DNA of 48,476 nt from a virus. The stretch covers positions 1 through 48,476 of the IMG/VR virus record IMGVR_UViG_3300000367_000001; one strand, 5' to 3'. Shown piece by piece: positions 23,463-31,067 of the stretch. The notes under the pieces were generated by a model. The model saw only the letters and a program-made list of their open reading frames with translations, was not told the DNA's origin and ran no database searches. The translations under genes and the position numbers were made by a program. Positions within the stretch are counted from its first letter, which is position 1. The number at the start of each line of letters is the position of its first letter.

Positions 23463-23610
23463 CTTGTGCCTCCTGTTTCGTCGGGTGCTTCGAGCAAGGT
23501 ACCCCAGTCATGTACTTGCAGGTCTTAGGCATCCCATGGAGACACCACCACGACGGCTCCTTGGGCGGGGGTGGGGTCTTGGAAGGTCGGCGCTTGACGA
23601 CCTTCACCAT
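23455..23610 (-). CDS. 51-aa basic/Cys protein
   Basis: Start at ATG 23610 (GGGAG 6 nt upstream). MVKVVKRRPSKTPPPPKEPS, then WWCLHGMPKTCKYMTGVPC, a three-Cys knuckle. Its first eight residues repeat those of the zinc-finger gene at 3161-3412. Overlaps both neighbours by 7-8 nt. Confidence 0.6.
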   Translation of the reverse strand: MVKVVKRRPSKTPPPPKEPSWWCLHGMPKTCKYMTGVPCSKHPTKQEAQDG

Positions 23611-23747
23611 GGCGGGCTCCCGCATCGCTGGAAGTGCGCCCCGCACGAGCACTCGTGCCGACCATCATGATCTGGGGGCAGGATGCACTGGCAAGTCTCT
23701 CCGCCATTCTTCCACACAGGGCCGAGCACCCAGCCACACGTCACCAT
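23604..23747 (-). CDS. 47-aa Cys/His zinc-knuckle protein
   Basis: Short gene fitting the gap between its neighbours: MVTCGWVLGPVWKNGGETCQ, C-I-L-P-P-D-H-D-G-R, then HECSCGAHFQRC. Five to six Cys with two His suggest one or two zinc sites. The D.DGRHECSCGA arrangement is typical of small actinophage proteins. Its start overlaps the upstream stop by 7 nt and its stop overlaps the downstream start. Confidence 0.65.
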   Translation of the reverse strand: MVTCGWVLGPVWKNGGETCQCILPPDHDGRHECSCGAHFQRCGSPPW

Positions 23748-24274
23748 GTCGAGGTCCGATGCGTGCGGCGCTGGCCGGACTCCATCTCCGTGCGTCGAGT
23801 CAGTTCCCTACTCAGAGCGTTCACGCTGCGCTCCGCGCGGCGATAGATGGTGGACACCAACTTGCGTCTGGCATAGGCAACCTGGAGTTGCTCCTTCGCC
23901 TCCTGCACCTCGGGAGAGATGTCTCGCTTGGCACGGGAGATGTTGACGCGGTCGCCTGACGTCCCGCCCCAGTTCTTGATCAGCCCTTCGGCTTCGAGCA
24001 CTTCCACGATGCTCTCGTACCCACGCTCCTCGGCCTCGGCCAGGGCAACCTCAGCGTCGAGGAAGTCGGTCCAGCGCGTGTACAGCGCCAGTTCCGACAT
24101 CAGTTTACGGTCGGACAAAGTAGACAAGTCGTCGGGAAGTTCCGGCGGTGACCGGTACTTCTCCGGTCGTGGAGCCAGTTCCAAGTCGCGCTGAGCCAGG
24201 GCCTTCGTCTCCTCGGCCTTCTGCCTCGCTCTCCTGATCTTGGGGTCCGTTCCCCATTGCGGCTTCTTGGCCAT
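23741..24274 (-). CDS. 177-aa helical hypothetical protein
   Basis: MAKKPQWGTDPKIRRARQKA, then LSDRKLMSELALYTRWTDFL, DAEVALAEAEERGYESIVEV and coiled-coil-like helices (VQEAKEQLQVAYARRKLVST, YRRAERSVNALSREL). No catalytic motif. The first 170 nt overlap the 3' end of the upstream nuclease gene in another frame. Confidence 0.65.
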   Translation of the reverse strand: MAKKPQWGTDPKIRRARQKAEETKALAQRDLELAPRPEKYRSPPELPDDLSTLSDRKLMSELALYTRWTDFLDAEVALAEAEERGYESIVEVLEAEGLIKNWGGTSGDRVNISRAKRDISPEVQEAKEQLQVAYARRKLVSTIYRRAERSVNALSRELTRRTEMESGQRRTHRTSTW

Positions 24275-25178
24275 CTTGTGCCTCGTCTCGTTCGTCCCAG
24301 CACACCCGATAGAACTTGCACGCCTTGCAGGACCGGTGGGTGGGGTCCGCCCAATCCGGCGGTTCGGGTGGTGCGCCTACCTCTAATGCGTCGTCTATCT
24401 TCTTCGCCTGGTCAAGCAGATGTGCGATCTTGCGATCATCCCGCTTGACCCGGAACTCCTTGTGGGCTTGGCTCATCTTGCTCTCATAGAGGAACACTGC
24501 CTCGTCGTAGTCCCCGACCCAGCAGTACAGCAACCCCTGCCGAATGTGGGAGGGGAAGGGACTGCGGATCGCGCGCCACAGACCTTCTACATCCACGACG
24601 CTCTTCCCATCAGCCTTGTACGTGTGGGCCTTGAGCAGGTGCGGGGCCTCCATCCTCACTGTGCCCACGCCAACGCTCTTCACCTCGACCATCCCCGAAC
24701 GGCTGTAGCCGTCGTCCAGGCCCCCGTCAGCGTGGCCTCCGACCCGGTAGTCCCAGTTGACCATCGGCACCTCTAGGTAGCGCAGGTGATCGGTGCCGAT
24801 CCACCCGCACCCAGGGCAGGCTCTCGGCGACGTCTCCCACCAACGGTGGTCACAGAGGATGCACCGCCACTTGCCGTGGAGGATGCCCATCTCCCACAAC
24901 CGGGTCTGCCACTTCTCGTGAATCCGGTCACCCTCATCGAAGACCCCGCGAGCCCGGAAGTGGACCTCCTCCGACGCAGCCTCGTACCCCGCCAGCGCGT
25001 AGTAGCCCGCTCTCAGACACCAGTCTGGCTTGGACATCTCGCTGACATGCAGGATGTCCGTGCGCCGGTCATCCTCCGGCTTGAGTTGCAGATGCTGCTC
25101 GACCTTGCCCAGCACACGGGTCGAGGACTTGCCGCTCTTGACCAGATCCCAGAGGGATGACTTCGGCTTCGTGGACAC
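24105..25178 (-). CDS. Cas4/RecB-like PD-(D/E)XK nuclease with predicted Fe-S cluster
   Basis: 357 aa. Nuclease core: RIHEKW (His87), GGHADGGL (Asp151), VEVKS (Glu165/Lys167) and HIRQGLLYCW (Gln214). Cys54 (KPDWCLRAGYY) with Cys284, 287 and 293 (SCKACKFYRVC) gives the N/C-terminal four-Cys pattern of Cas4/AddB Fe-S nucleases. A zinc ribbon (CILCDH...CPGCGW, Cys106-124) is inserted before the core. Expected role: exonuclease in recombination or DNA turnover. The 60 residues after the last Cys are read across the next gene and look non-conserved; true protein end or frameshift is uncertain. Confidence 0.75.
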   Translation of the reverse strand: MSTKPKSSLWDLVKSGKSSTRVLGKVEQHLQLKPEDDRRTDILHVSEMSKPDWCLRAGYYALAGYEAASEEVHFRARGVFDEGDRIHEKWQTRLWEMGILHGKWRCILCDHRWWETSPRACPGCGWIGTDHLRYLEVPMVNWDYRVGGHADGGLDDGYSRSGMVEVKSVGVGTVRMEAPHLLKAHTYKADGKSVVDVEGLWRAIRSPFPSHIRQGLLYCWVGDYDEAVFLYESKMSQAHKEFRVKRDDRKIAHLLDQAKKIDDALEVGAPPEPPDWADPTHRSCKACKFYRVCWDERDEAQDGQEAAMGNGPQDQESEAEGRGDEGPGSARLGTGSTTGEVPVTAGTSRRLVYFVRP

Positions 25179-25656
25179 GCGGGAGCCCCTGTCTCGTTCT
25201 GCGGCCTCTTCTGCGGAGTCGCGCTCTCTCCTCAGGACTCAGGCCACCCCACACTCCAAGGTGAACGCTGTTGTCCATCGCGAATCCAAGGCACTCGTCT
25301 CGTACTGGGCACGGGGGATGGTCCTCGTCCCCGTTACAGATCGACTTCGCAACCTGGGCCTCCTCGAAGGCCCTGCCGCCCTTGCGCGGCATCCAGATGT
25401 TGTCCGGGGGGTCAACCTCCCCGCCGCAGTCCTCGCACGTCCTGCGGTAACTCCCCGACGGCGCTCCTCCCACCAGATCCCGACGCATGGCCGAGAACAG
25501 GGGCTCGACATAGTGGCCACACTCCAGCAGTTCCTTGCCCCCTTCCAGTGCTACCACCGTGCGGAGATACTGATGACGACCACCCGAGTTCAAAGAGCCG
25601 AAGCACAAGCCCTCATGCATCCACGAGGGCCATATCTGCTCCACGATGTCGGGCAT
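25069..25656 (-). CDS. WhiB-like protein with inserted zinc knuckle
   Basis: 195 aa. The C-terminal WhiB signature is clear: CPVRDECLGFAMDN (Cys116/122), VWGGLSPEERARLRR (136-150) and Cys107. The fourth ligand is probably Cys18 (HEGLCFGS). Two departures from standard WhiB: eight residues, not two, separate Cys107 and Cys116, and 50-60 residues with C-G-H...C-E-D-C-G (Cys46, His48, Cys74, Cys77) lie between the first and second iron ligands. WhiB proteins are Fe-S partners of the sigma factor, and phage copies can alter host gene expression. Its last 110 nt overlap the next gene. Confidence 0.75.
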   Translation of the reverse strand: MPDIVEQIWPSWMHEGLCFGSLNSGGRHQYLRTVVALEGGKELLECGHYVEPLFSAMRRDLVGGAPSGSYRRTCEDCGGEVDPPDNIWMPRKGGRAFEEAQVAKSICNGDEDHPPCPVRDECLGFAMDNSVHLGVWGGLSPEERARLRRRGRRTRQGLPRVHEAEVIPLGSGQERQVLDPCAGQGRAASATQAGG

Positions 25657-25986
25657 CTACTCCTCTCTGGCACGGTCTCTGAGGTCTAGGCCGTCGGCCT
25701 TCGTCATCAACAGGTAACTCCGTCCTCCGATCTCGATCTCTAGGTAGGGCACTTTACCCGCAGCCACGGCTTCAGAGAAGATCTTATCTAACCAATCGCG
25801 CTTCAGGGTGATCTGCGTGCCGTCCGTTCTCTTGTTCTCCACCATCTCCATCGATGTGGCGACATCGCCCTTCGCACCCCAGAGTGCCCCAGAAGCGGGA
25901 GTTACACGACCCCCGAAGTCCTCAGCGGTCTGTCGCTCCTGGCGCTTGACCTTGCGCCTGCGCCGCCTCTCCTCGTTGCTAACCAC
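25657..25986 (-). CDS. PD-(D/E)XK endonuclease, possible Holliday junction resolvase
   Basis: 109 aa from GTG 25986, which overlaps the recA stop. A basic N-terminus (EERRRRRKVKRQERQ), then GGRVTPASGALWGAKGDV and MEMVENKRTDGTQITL: Ser/Gly loop, Asp of GDV and E-N-K (Glu-x-Lys), followed by KIFSEAVAAGKVPYLEIEI. This matches the small phage nuclease layout GSGA..KGDV..E.K.T. Immediately downstream of recA, consistent with recombination. Confidence 0.7.
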   Translation of the reverse strand: MVSNEERRRRRKVKRQERQTAEDFGGRVTPASGALWGAKGDVATSMEMVENKRTDGTQITLKRDWLDKIFSEAVAAGKVPYLEIEIGGRSYLLMTKADGLDLRDRAREE

Positions 25987-27115
25987 CCGCTTCGGTCTTC
26001 CGTCGCTTCTTGGGAGTGGACTTGGTCGCCTCCTGATCCTCATCCTCGGGCGCAGGAGGATTCTCCTTACGAGCCAGGATCGCCCGAACCTCCTTCTCCA
26101 TGGACTCCCGTAGGTAGACATCGTCTCTCACCGCTGACTTCACGGACTCGATGCCCCGCCACTTCTGGTCTCGGTAGGTGTACGACCCCTGCGCCGGGTT
26201 CTCCAGCACGCCGTAGAGCAGTGCTGTGCTCACGACCTCCTTCGCATTGTCGAAGTCTCCAGGCTCGAAGTCCTTGTACGGCTCGAAATAGAAGTCAACG
26301 TGGGCTGTCTTGTGCGGAGCAGCCGACTTGTTCTTGGCCGTGTAGTACTTCATCTCCTGACCAACCTTGGACTTGTTGTCCGAGCCCGTCAGCCAGTCAC
26401 CACGACGGGCCTCGACCCGCACGAAGTAGGCGTAGTTCTTCCCTTGCCCTCCGGGCGTGGTCTTCGGTGTGCCTTGGGGACTCCAGCCACCGATCTGGTC
26501 ACGCCACTGATTGATCACCAGGCCCAGGATGGGACGCTCGTCCTCGACCAGGCTGCGCTTCATGGCCTTGCCAATGCGCCGAAAGAACTTGTTGGTCAGA
26601 CGCGCGCCGACCCCGACCTGCATGTCCTCCATGTTGGCCCCGGCTTCGTCGCTGGGAACCATGGCAGGTAAGGAGTCGAGCACCACCGCATCCACAGACC
26701 GGCTCTCGGCATAGCGCTCAGCAGCCTCGTAGCCGACCTCCATGATGTTGTCCTCGACCACGATGATCCGGCTGAGATCCACTCCGAGAGCCTCAGCCCA
26801 CTCCACCACGAAGTGCTCGGCAGCGACCCATACGCACGTCCAATCCGGGTCGAGCGCCTGGTTGGCAGCGACGGTCTTGAGTGCAAGCGCGGTCTTACCA
26901 GACGACTCCCTGCCGATGATCTCAGCCCACTGGTTCGCGGGCCATCCTCCCCCCAGCGCCACGTCCACAGCGAGAGAGCCAGAAGTCATGCGGGGGAGGG
27001 TCTTACGTTTGACGTCACTGCCACGGACGATGGTGCCGATACCGTGCTGCTTATTGATGTCAGCGGCAATCTCAGCGGACGTAGACAGGCCAGCAGGGGT
27101 CTGCTTCTTAGGCAT
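25979..27115 (-). CDS. recA: RecA-like recombinase
   Basis: 378 aa. Walker A GRESSGKT (68-75), the Glu of VAAEH (about 100) equivalent to the ATPase Glu, Walker B VDAVVLDSLPAM (141-152), VINQWRDQIGG in the L2 region, and an acidic/basic C-terminal tail. It forms filaments on ssDNA and catalyses strand exchange. Somewhat longer than host RecA but no intein. It sits between PolA/SSB upstream and two nucleases downstream. Confidence 0.9.
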   Translation of the reverse strand: MPKKQTPAGLSTSAEIAADINKQHGIGTIVRGSDVKRKTLPRMTSGSLAVDVALGGGWPANQWAEIIGRESSGKTALALKTVAANQALDPDWTCVWVAAEHFVVEWAEALGVDLSRIIVVEDNIMEVGYEAAERYAESRSVDAVVLDSLPAMVPSDEAGANMEDMQVGVGARLTNKFFRRIGKAMKRSLVEDERPILGLVINQWRDQIGGWSPQGTPKTTPGGQGKNYAYFVRVEARRGDWLTGSDNKSKVGQEMKYYTAKNKSAAPHKTAHVDFYFEPYKDFEPGDFDNAKEVVSTALLYGVLENPAQGSYTYRDQKWRGIESVKSAVRDDVYLRESMEKEVRAILARKENPPAPEDEDQEATKSTPKKRRKTEAGG

Positions 27116-27143
27116 CTCGCTCCCTTAGAACGGAGACAGGGGA

Positions 27144-27341
27144 TCAGGACTTCTTCTTGCCCGACTTCTTGCCGCCCTTTTTCGAGGCGCGGTCTTTTTT
27201 GGATTCGTTCTTGGTGCCGACGTTGGCGTTGGAGATCTTGGCTGCCTGCTCCTTGCTGTACCCCTCACGCTTGAGGGCCTCGTACTGGCGCGTACCCTTG
27301 ATCTGGTTGCCGTGCTTGCGTTCACCGCTCTTCTTCGGCAT
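27144..27341 (-). CDS. 65-aa Lys-rich conserved protein
   Basis: Start at MPKKSGERKHGNQIKGTRQY, then EALKREGYSKEQAAKISNAN and a Lys-rich tail. The pattern Y-E-x-L-(K/R)-x-x-G-x-S-K-E-x-A-A-x-I-S-N-A matches a short family found in actinobacteria and their phages (DUF7218 type, from memory). Its function is unknown; the basic tail suggests nucleic-acid contact. A membrane-like upstream extension of the frame has no ribosome site. Confidence 0.65.
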   Translation of the reverse strand: MPKKSGERKHGNQIKGTRQYEALKREGYSKEQAAKISNANVGTKNESKKDRASKKGGKKSGKKKS

Positions 27342-27345
27342 CAGT

Positions 27346-27828
27346 TCACCCTCGCCAATCTGGGAACGTCCAATACCGCCCACGCTCAGGATCATCAGGG
27401 CCAAGGATCCGAGGACCAACAGGACCACCAAACTGATCCCCGGTCGGATCCAGCACTCCCCCTTCAGGGGTCTCCACCCAGGCGTGAGCGCCGAACTGGT
27501 CCTCGGCCTCCGCTCCGAGGTTCTCTTCCAACTCCTCCCGGCTGTACTTCATGTCGGGGCGGGACTGATAGTCCTCACGATGAGGGGCGAACGCATGCCA
27601 ATAATCAGGACCGGACTCGACGAACTCATCCCGCTCGTTGAGCACCAGCCCTTGGCGCGTGGGAAAACCCGTTTCTTGCGACAAGACTTCTGCAGCGGCG
27701 AAACAGCCTCCCTCTGCACGAAGCGACGCGCACTTGTCAACAGACAGTACCCGTCCTCCTTCCGCAAACGCCGCCTGGCGCGCCCTTCTGACAGCATCGG
27801 GGAACTGCTGATCGTTGAGTTCGGGCAT
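27346..27828 (-). CDS. tagged transglutaminase/cysteine-peptidase-like protein
   Basis: 160 aa from ATG 27828 (TGATG). N-terminus MPELNDQQFPDAVRR is the same tag as in the 4163-10363 operon, 17 kb away. EGGCFAAAEVLSQETGFPTR (Cys42) and FGAHAWVETPEGGVLDPTGD (His115, Asp127) give the Cys-His-Asp order and local sequence of transglutaminase-like/papain-fold enzymes. Possible roles are protein or peptide cleavage or crosslinking; the substrate is unknown. It lies in the DNA-metabolism block between a zinc-ribbon protein and the 65-aa basic protein. Confidence 0.6.
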   Translation of the reverse strand: MPELNDQQFPDAVRRARQAAFAEGGRVLSVDKCASLRAEGGCFAAAEVLSQETGFPTRQGLVLNERDEFVESGPDYWHAFAPHREDYQSRPDMKYSREELEENLGAEAEDQFGAHAWVETPEGGVLDPTGDQFGGPVGPRILGPDDPERGRYWTFPDWRG

Positions 27829-28265
27829 CACTCGTTGCCTCCTACTCGCGCGATGATCTGATCAGTGTGGGCTCCGGTGTAGAAGCCCTTGGGCTGACGA
27901 GCGTGACCTCCGTACTCCGCAGCGTTGGGGTTGACCTTCTGCTGCGAGCCTCCGGTTCCCTGCTCCGATCCGTACTGGACGAAGACCGTGGAGCCGCAGT
28001 CGAAGCACTTGGGAACGTAGGTGCCTCGGCTTGGGATCTCCCAGTAGTTCGCCCCTCCGCACTTCTGGCAGCGGCCAGTCTGCTGACGCTGCTCATGCGT
28101 CCCCTGCCAACTCTGTGCGGCCTCGGAGACATGGACCTGACCGTTGGGGTCAGCGGGCGCGTTCGGGGCCACAGGAGCCGTCTGAGGCTGTTGTGCGGGC
28201 ATCTGAGAGGGCTGGGGCATCGGGGCCTGGCCCGTCAGCCGCTTGGTCCACCATCCGCTGCTCAT
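27828..28265 (-). CDS. zinc-ribbon phage protein
   Basis: 145 aa from ATG 28265 (GAGG 6 nt upstream). MSSGWWTKRLTGQAPMPQPS, a Pro/Gln-rich linker, then RCQKCGGANYWEIPSRGTYV and PKCFDCGSTVFVQYGSEQG: a four-Cys ribbon. This W-linker-ribbon layout is seen in many Streptomyces-type phages, with function unknown. Overlaps the tagged gene downstream. Confidence 0.65.
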   Translation of the reverse strand: MSSGWWTKRLTGQAPMPQPSQMPAQQPQTAPVAPNAPADPNGQVHVSEAAQSWQGTHEQRQQTGRCQKCGGANYWEIPSRGTYVPKCFDCGSTVFVQYGSEQGTGGSQQKVNPNAAEYGGHARQPKGFYTGAHTDQIIARVGGNE

Positions 28266-28272
28266 CTCGTCC

Positions 28273-30225
28273 TCACTTCGCTTGGCTCCAGTCGTCCACG
28301 ATCTTGACCTCGGCCTCGATCGGGACATCGAGCATCTCTTGGATCCCAGGTCCAGTCATCGCCTCACTCACCAAGGATACGGCCTCGTCGACACGATCGG
28401 AAGGCGTCACCCCCACGACCTCGTCGTGAACCGTCAGTATCACGTACATGCCCTCATTGGCGGGGAGAGCACGGTGCAAGCGCACGAAGGCAGTCTTCAT
28501 GATCTCGCCAGCAGTTCCCTGGATTCGGTGGTTGATGGCCTGGCGCTCCGCTCGGGCACGGTCGGCCTCGTCCTGACTTCGAAGATCGGGAAGACGACGC
28601 TTGCGACCCATCAACGTCGTGGTGTGCGGCGAGTCATGGAAGCGGGCCTCTCGGATGGTCTGCTGCATCCACCGATACGCGGTCGGGAAAGACTTGAAGA
28701 AGTCGTTCCGCAGCCTCTTGGCCCGCTTCATCGTAACCCCGAGTTGGCTTGCGATGTTGCCGATGCCCACGCCGTACATCAGCGAGAGCACCAGCACCTT
28801 CATCGCGTCCCGCTCAGCCCTCTCGACCTCGCTCTGAGGCTTGCCGTAGACCTGCGCCCCCATCCCGGTGTAGACGTCCTCGCCAGCCCGGAAGATCCTC
28901 AACAGTTCGGGATCCTGACAGAAGTGGGCCAACGTCCGAGGTTCGATCTGCGCGTAATCAGCCACGAAGAGCCTGGACCCCTCGGGCGGCACGAACATGC
29001 CCCGGATCTTGCGACCCAGATCGTTACGAGGGGCTGGGATGTTCTGAAGATTTGGATCGCTGCACGACAGCCTTCCAGTGACTGCCTTGGCGATGCGGTG
29101 GTTCGGGTGAACGTGCTCATCGTTGAGCCGCTTGTGGATTCCCTCGACATAGGTGCCATACATCTTGGAGAGTTCCGCGTGCTCCAAGATCCGACCTATG
29201 TACTGGTCCTTCTTCGCCAGTGGCTTGAGTGCTGCCTCATCGGTCTTGGGCTTGGGCGTTCCCTGCTTGCCGCCTGAGGTCCACCCAGGGATCTTGTGGC
29301 CACGGTGCTCGTACACGAACCACGCGACTTGGTCGTTGGAGTTGAGGTTGATCTCCTCTTCGGCCTCACGCCAGATCAGTGCCTTGACCTCCTTCATGCG
29401 GTGGTCGAGGTCTTCACGCAACTCATCCATGAGCGCGATGTTGATCCGAGCGCCTGCGTGCTCGGCATGGGCCAGTGCCTCCAGCAGATCCATGTCAAGG
29501 CGCATGATCTCGCTGAACCCGCGCTGAAAGATGGCCTGCTCCTGGTGCTTGAAGCGGATCCAGTTGAAGGTCGCACCACGGAAGTTGTACTTGGCCACAG
29601 CACTGAAGGGCTGCTCATCGATGTTGCCGCCCGCTGCCACTGGCTCGATCTGGAACTTGTAGGCCCGTTGCACGACATCCACAAGGCGTTTGGTGACGAG
29701 GTTCTCGTTGAGGATGTGCTCAGCCACCTCCCCATCCCAGAAGGGACCAGGAAGAATCCTCTCGCCGTAGTACTTGGCGATGCTCTTGACGTCGAACTTG
29801 AGGTTCCATCCGACCTTGAGCGCATCACTGAACAGCAACGGCTCAAGGATCGGCAACGCCTGATCGCGACGAATCTGATGCGGCGGGTCAGTGAATACGG
29901 CGGGATAGTGGACCATCCTCCACTTCTTGCGAGGGTTCCCCGCCTTCGTGAGATTCGCGTAGTCGTACCACGGCTCCTTCTGCTTCCACGCCTCAGTCTT
30001 CATCTCCCCGACAGAATGGCCAAGCGGAACAGTGAAGATCCCCGCCGCCGACCCGATCGTGATCCAGAAGACGTCATTCCGCTTCACGTCTAGCGGATCC
30101 TCGCCACGAGTCTCGACGTCGAAAACGAAGGCGTCGGTCTCCAGAGTGTCACTCACTCTCTGCTTCAGTACATCGGGATCCAAGATCACGCACTCGCTGA
30201 AGGGAGCCCGACGCCTTCTCGTCAT
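28273..30225 (-). CDS. polA: family A DNA polymerase (PolA)
   Basis: 650 aa. 3'-5' exonuclease domain: Exo I FDVET (Asp36/Glu38), Exo II NLKFD (Asn141-Asp145). The Exo III tyrosine region reads YNFRGATF, with Gly where the Asp of Y-x3-D is expected. Polymerase domain: motif A VADYAQIEPR (Asp423), O-helix RDAMKVLVLSLMYG (Lys476, Leu480, Tyr484), motif C VHDE (600-603 region). Leu480 sits at the position of E. coli Phe762. There is no 5'-3' exonuclease domain. It is the replicative polymerase and lies 4 nt after the SSB gene. Confidence 0.93.
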   Translation of the reverse strand: MTRRRRAPFSECVILDPDVLKQRVSDTLETDAFVFDVETRGEDPLDVKRNDVFWITIGSAAGIFTVPLGHSVGEMKTEAWKQKEPWYDYANLTKAGNPRKKWRMVHYPAVFTDPPHQIRRDQALPILEPLLFSDALKVGWNLKFDVKSIAKYYGERILPGPFWDGEVAEHILNENLVTKRLVDVVQRAYKFQIEPVAAGGNIDEQPFSAVAKYNFRGATFNWIRFKHQEQAIFQRGFSEIMRLDMDLLEALAHAEHAGARINIALMDELREDLDHRMKEVKALIWREAEEEINLNSNDQVAWFVYEHRGHKIPGWTSGGKQGTPKPKTDEAALKPLAKKDQYIGRILEHAELSKMYGTYVEGIHKRLNDEHVHPNHRIAKAVTGRLSCSDPNLQNIPAPRNDLGRKIRGMFVPPEGSRLFVADYAQIEPRTLAHFCQDPELLRIFRAGEDVYTGMGAQVYGKPQSEVERAERDAMKVLVLSLMYGVGIGNIASQLGVTMKRAKRLRNDFFKSFPTAYRWMQQTIREARFHDSPHTTTLMGRKRRLPDLRSQDEADRARAERQAINHRIQGTAGEIMKTAFVRLHRALPANEGMYVILTVHDEVVGVTPSDRVDEAVSLVSEAMTGPGIQEMLDVPIEAEVKIVDDWSQAK

Positions 30226-30228
30226 ACC

Positions 30229-31047
30229 TTACTTCTTGCTGCTACGACGCTTGCGAGGACGCTCTTCCTCTTCCTCCTCGTCGTCATCATCGTGATCGAT
30301 GTTCGCGACGAAGTCCGCAGCGGCTTCCAAGTCCTCGATGTCCTCAGCCTTGACGTAGTCCTTCTCGGTGTACATCAGGTCTTCGTACGCCTCCAGTTCC
30401 TCCTCGTTGAGCGGAGGGATATCCAAGTCCTCCTCCAGATCTGAGGACTTGAGGTAGTGGACCTGATAGCCGATGAAGCCGTTCTTCTGCTTCTCTTGCA
30501 ACACCTCCCAGTATTCCTTGTCGAGCGGCCCCTTGCGCTTGTCCTCGTTGAGGTCACTGAGGGTCGCAGCCAAACCTGCGGGGCACTCCCAGATCTTGAC
30601 GTCGGAGGGCTCCTCGTACTCACCGTCCTTGCCCACCACGACGACGTTGAACGCCACGCGAGTCTCAGGCTCGTGACCGGCCTCGCACAAGGGGCAGTCG
30701 TCCTCCTCAGTGCAGACGTAGGACTTGCGCTCACCGCGCGGCATCTCGTTGATCCAGTGGCGCAAGTACACCGAGAAGGGATCAGAGGACAGGAACTTCA
30801 CGATCAGGGGCTTGTCTATCTCGAACTTCAGCCGATCGGGGAACCCGGTCTTGCCTCCTCCCTTCGCGCGAAACTCATCCCACTTGCTGCTGCTGCTCTT
30901 CTCCTTCTTCTTGCTCTTGCTCTTGCGACGGGGACGAGCCTCTTCCTCTTCCTCGTCCTCCTCCCGAGCACGGGCCTCGTACTCCTCCTCGACAGGGGTC
31001 TCCTCCGCGTCGCGGGTCCGACGTCGGCGCTGTGTGGTTCGTGCCAT
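30229..31047 (-). CDS. probable single-stranded DNA-binding protein
   Basis: 272 aa; AAGGAG 9 nt upstream. A highly charged N-terminus (acidic runs then KSKSKKKEKSSSS), then a core with LIVKFLSSDPFSVYLRHWIN, CPLCEAG (zinc pair) and VAFNVVVVG, and a long acidic C-terminal tail (DDDDEEEEEE) ending in basic residues. A zinc site within an OB-like core plus an acidic tail is the plan of T4 gp32-type SSBs. Position directly before polA supports it. The assignment is structural and by context. Confidence 0.7.
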   Translation of the reverse strand: MARTTQRRRRTRDAEETPVEEEYEARAREEDEEEEEARPRRKSKSKKKEKSSSSKWDEFRAKGGGKTGFPDRLKFEIDKPLIVKFLSSDPFSVYLRHWINEMPRGERKSYVCTEEDDCPLCEAGHEPETRVAFNVVVVGKDGEYEEPSDVKIWECPAGLAATLSDLNEDKRKGPLDKEYWEVLQEKQKNGFIGYQVHYLKSSDLEEDLDIPPLNEEELEAYEDLMYTEKDYVKAEDIEDLEAAADFVANIDHDDDDEEEEEERPRKRRSSKK

Positions 31048-31067
31048 GTGTGTGTTCTCCTTCTCGT

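Noticed and set aside
28243-29277. 344-aa plus-strand frame opposite the DNA polymerase
   Set aside because: Shadow of polA, whose motifs are intact on the minus strand.
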